From positions 1 through 6,447 of the forward strand of contig JAGRMK010000533.1 in the NCBI GenBank assembly GCA_020441345.1: a stretch of 6,447 nucleotides of DNA. Reading direction: 5' to 3'. The position numbers and the translations under genes are program-made. The notes under the pieces were generated by a model. The model searched no databases. It saw only the letters and a list, made by a program, of their open reading frames with translations, and was not told the DNA's origin. Source of the DNA: Paracoccaceae bacterium. Its GTDB lineage: Bacteria > Pseudomonadota > Alphaproteobacteria > Rhodobacterales > Rhodobacteraceae. Below are positions 5,589 through 6,447 of the stretch, one piece after another (position 1 is the first letter of the stretch; every line of letters begins with the position of its first letter).

Positions 5589-6447
5589 TCAGTCGGCCAG
5601 GCTGACACCGTTTTCATAGAGCAGATGCGAGCCCGCCCAGAACGCATGCGCGCCGGTGGGGATGTGGTAGGGCATGATGATCCGGCAGATCGGCCCCTTG
5701 TCGATGTTCTGCGCATCGAACAGCACGCATTCGCCCTTGCCGGTGTTCTGGTTGGTCACGAAGGTCACGATATAGCCGTCATCCTCGGACTTGGAGCCGA
5801 TGCGCGGCGCGAACGGTGCCTCAGAGACGAACTCGCCCTTGGGCATCTGGAAGCTCTGGGTGTTGCCGGTCTGGAAGTCGTATTTCTTCAGGCCGTCCAG
5901 CAGCCACTCGCCCTTGATCGGGATGGCATTATAGCTGTAGCGCGTCTTGCGCCCGTTATACATGCCATTGACCATCGGGAATTCGGTGATCTGATCGTCC
6001 AGCGTTTCCTCTTTGCATTCGCCGGTCTTCATGTTGAACTTCCAGCGGTGCATGTGCGTGCCCTGGGTGTGCATGTCCAACATGCGGCACAGACGGTCAT
6101 ATCCCTCCTTCGGCAGGTCACTGAGATCCGGTACGGGGTTGGGCATGATGCAGCCTTCCTGCACAACCCAGTCGCCGTCTTCGTAGCAGTTGGACAGGTG
6201 CAGGATGTAGCATGGCTTGGCCTCGAACCATTTGACATCCTCATTGGAGCCAAAGCGCGGGATCACGCCAAAGCGGGCCGGGATGTCTTTCCAGAACCGC
6301 AGCCGGTGGCCGCCTTTTTTCAGCGATTCAGGGTCAAAGAACATCGGCAGGTCATGCAGCACCGAGTAATTTTCGGTCATGCCCAGATCATGCGGCCAGC
6401 GCGGGCCGGGCAGGTCGATCGGCACGTAATGCACCAGGTTGTTGTCG
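5589..6447 (-). CDS. Carotenoid cleavage oxygenase family protein (RPE65/lignostilbene-dioxygenase superfamily), C-terminal part
   Basis: The frame is open through the right edge; 285 codons are visible, so roughly the N-terminal 40% of a 480-500 residue protein is missing. The family uses a non-haem Fe(II) held by four His in a beta-propeller to cleave a C=C bond with O2 into carbonyl products. Three probable iron ligands are visible: His19 in PHDLGMTENY (codon 6390-6392), His83 in LHLSNCYEDGD (6198-6200) and His267 in GAHAFWAG (5646-5648). The fourth would lie upstream. Also typical are EFPMVNGMYNGRKTRYSY (155-172), whose Glu is a candidate second-shell residue, and SEDDGYIVTFV (220-230). 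A GTG at 6432-6434 is an internal Val codon, not a start. Substrates in this family include carotenoids, apocarotenoids, lignostilbenes and isoeugenol. The adjacent ALDH and aryl-type ligase favour a catabolic, perhaps aromatic, substrate, but an apocarotenoid is equally allowed. Confidence 0.9.
   Translation of the reverse strand, partial: DNNLVHYVPIDLPGPRWPHDLGMTENYSVLHDLPMFFDPESLKKGGHRLRFWKDIPARFGVIPRFGSNEDVKWFEAKPCYILHLSNCYEDGDWVVQEGCIMPNPVPDLSDLPKEGYDRLCRMLDMHTQGTHMHRWKFNMKTGECKEETLDDQITEFPMVNGMYNGRKTRYSYNAIPIKGEWLLDGLKKYDFQTGNTQSFQMPKGEFVSEAPFAPRIGSKSEDDGYIVTFVTNQNTGKGECVLFDAQNIDKGPICRIIMPYHIPTGAHAFWAGSHLLYENGVSLAD

Noticed and set aside
6432..6434. GTG as a start codon of the oxygenase
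   Set aside because: The frame is open upstream to the window edge, and family proteins have about 200 more N-terminal residues including an iron-ligand His; this GTG encodes an internal Val.

Overview
The window is a GC-rich bacterial segment in which every supportable gene reads on the minus strand. Codon use strongly favours G or C in the third position. The gene families (iron-dependent carotenoid/stilbene-type oxygenase, aldehyde dehydrogenase, SDR, aryl-type CoA ligase, hot-dog thioesterase) suggest a catabolically versatile alphaproteobacterium, such as a rhodobacter/roseobacter or sphingomonad relative. That placement is inferred from style and gene content; nothing here is a taxonomic marker.

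In transcription order (right to left) the layout is as follows. First comes the C-terminal 285 codons of a carotenoid-cleavage-oxygenase family protein (5589 to the right edge). An 81-nt spacer with a perfect 11-bp inverted repeat follows. Next are an aldehyde dehydrogenase (4062-5507) and, 2 nt later, an SDR oxidoreductase (3304-4059). A 224-nt, relatively AT-rich intergenic stretch (3080-3303) carries a plausible promoter and an operator-like palindrome. Then come an ANL-family acyl/aryl-CoA ligase or adenylating enzyme (1367-3079), an alpha/beta hydrolase (524-1351) and a small hot-dog acyl-CoA thioesterase (100-534). The thioesterase starts at a TTG inside the end of the hydrolase gene. 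The last 99 nt (1-99) drop to about 46% G+C and hold no gene I can recognise.

The genes fit a cleave, oxidise and activate route. The oxygenase would split a C=C bond of an apocarotenoid, stilbenoid or phenylpropene-like compound into carbonyl products. The aldehyde dehydrogenase would convert an aldehyde to the acid, and the SDR would interconvert an alcohol and a carbonyl. The ligase would activate the acid as acyl-AMP and then acyl-CoA, and the hydrolase and thioesterase would release later products. The substrate cannot be read from the sequence. The cluster probably forms two transcription units (oxygenase-ALDH-SDR and ligase-hydrolase-thioesterase), possibly with readthrough between them.

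Four start codons need attention: the ligase (GTG 3079 preferred over ATG 3109), the SDR (ATG 4059 preferred over TTG 4065), the thioesterase (TTG 534), and the oxygenase (its real start lies outside the window). No tRNA, rRNA, CRISPR array, insertion sequence or clear intrinsic terminator was seen.
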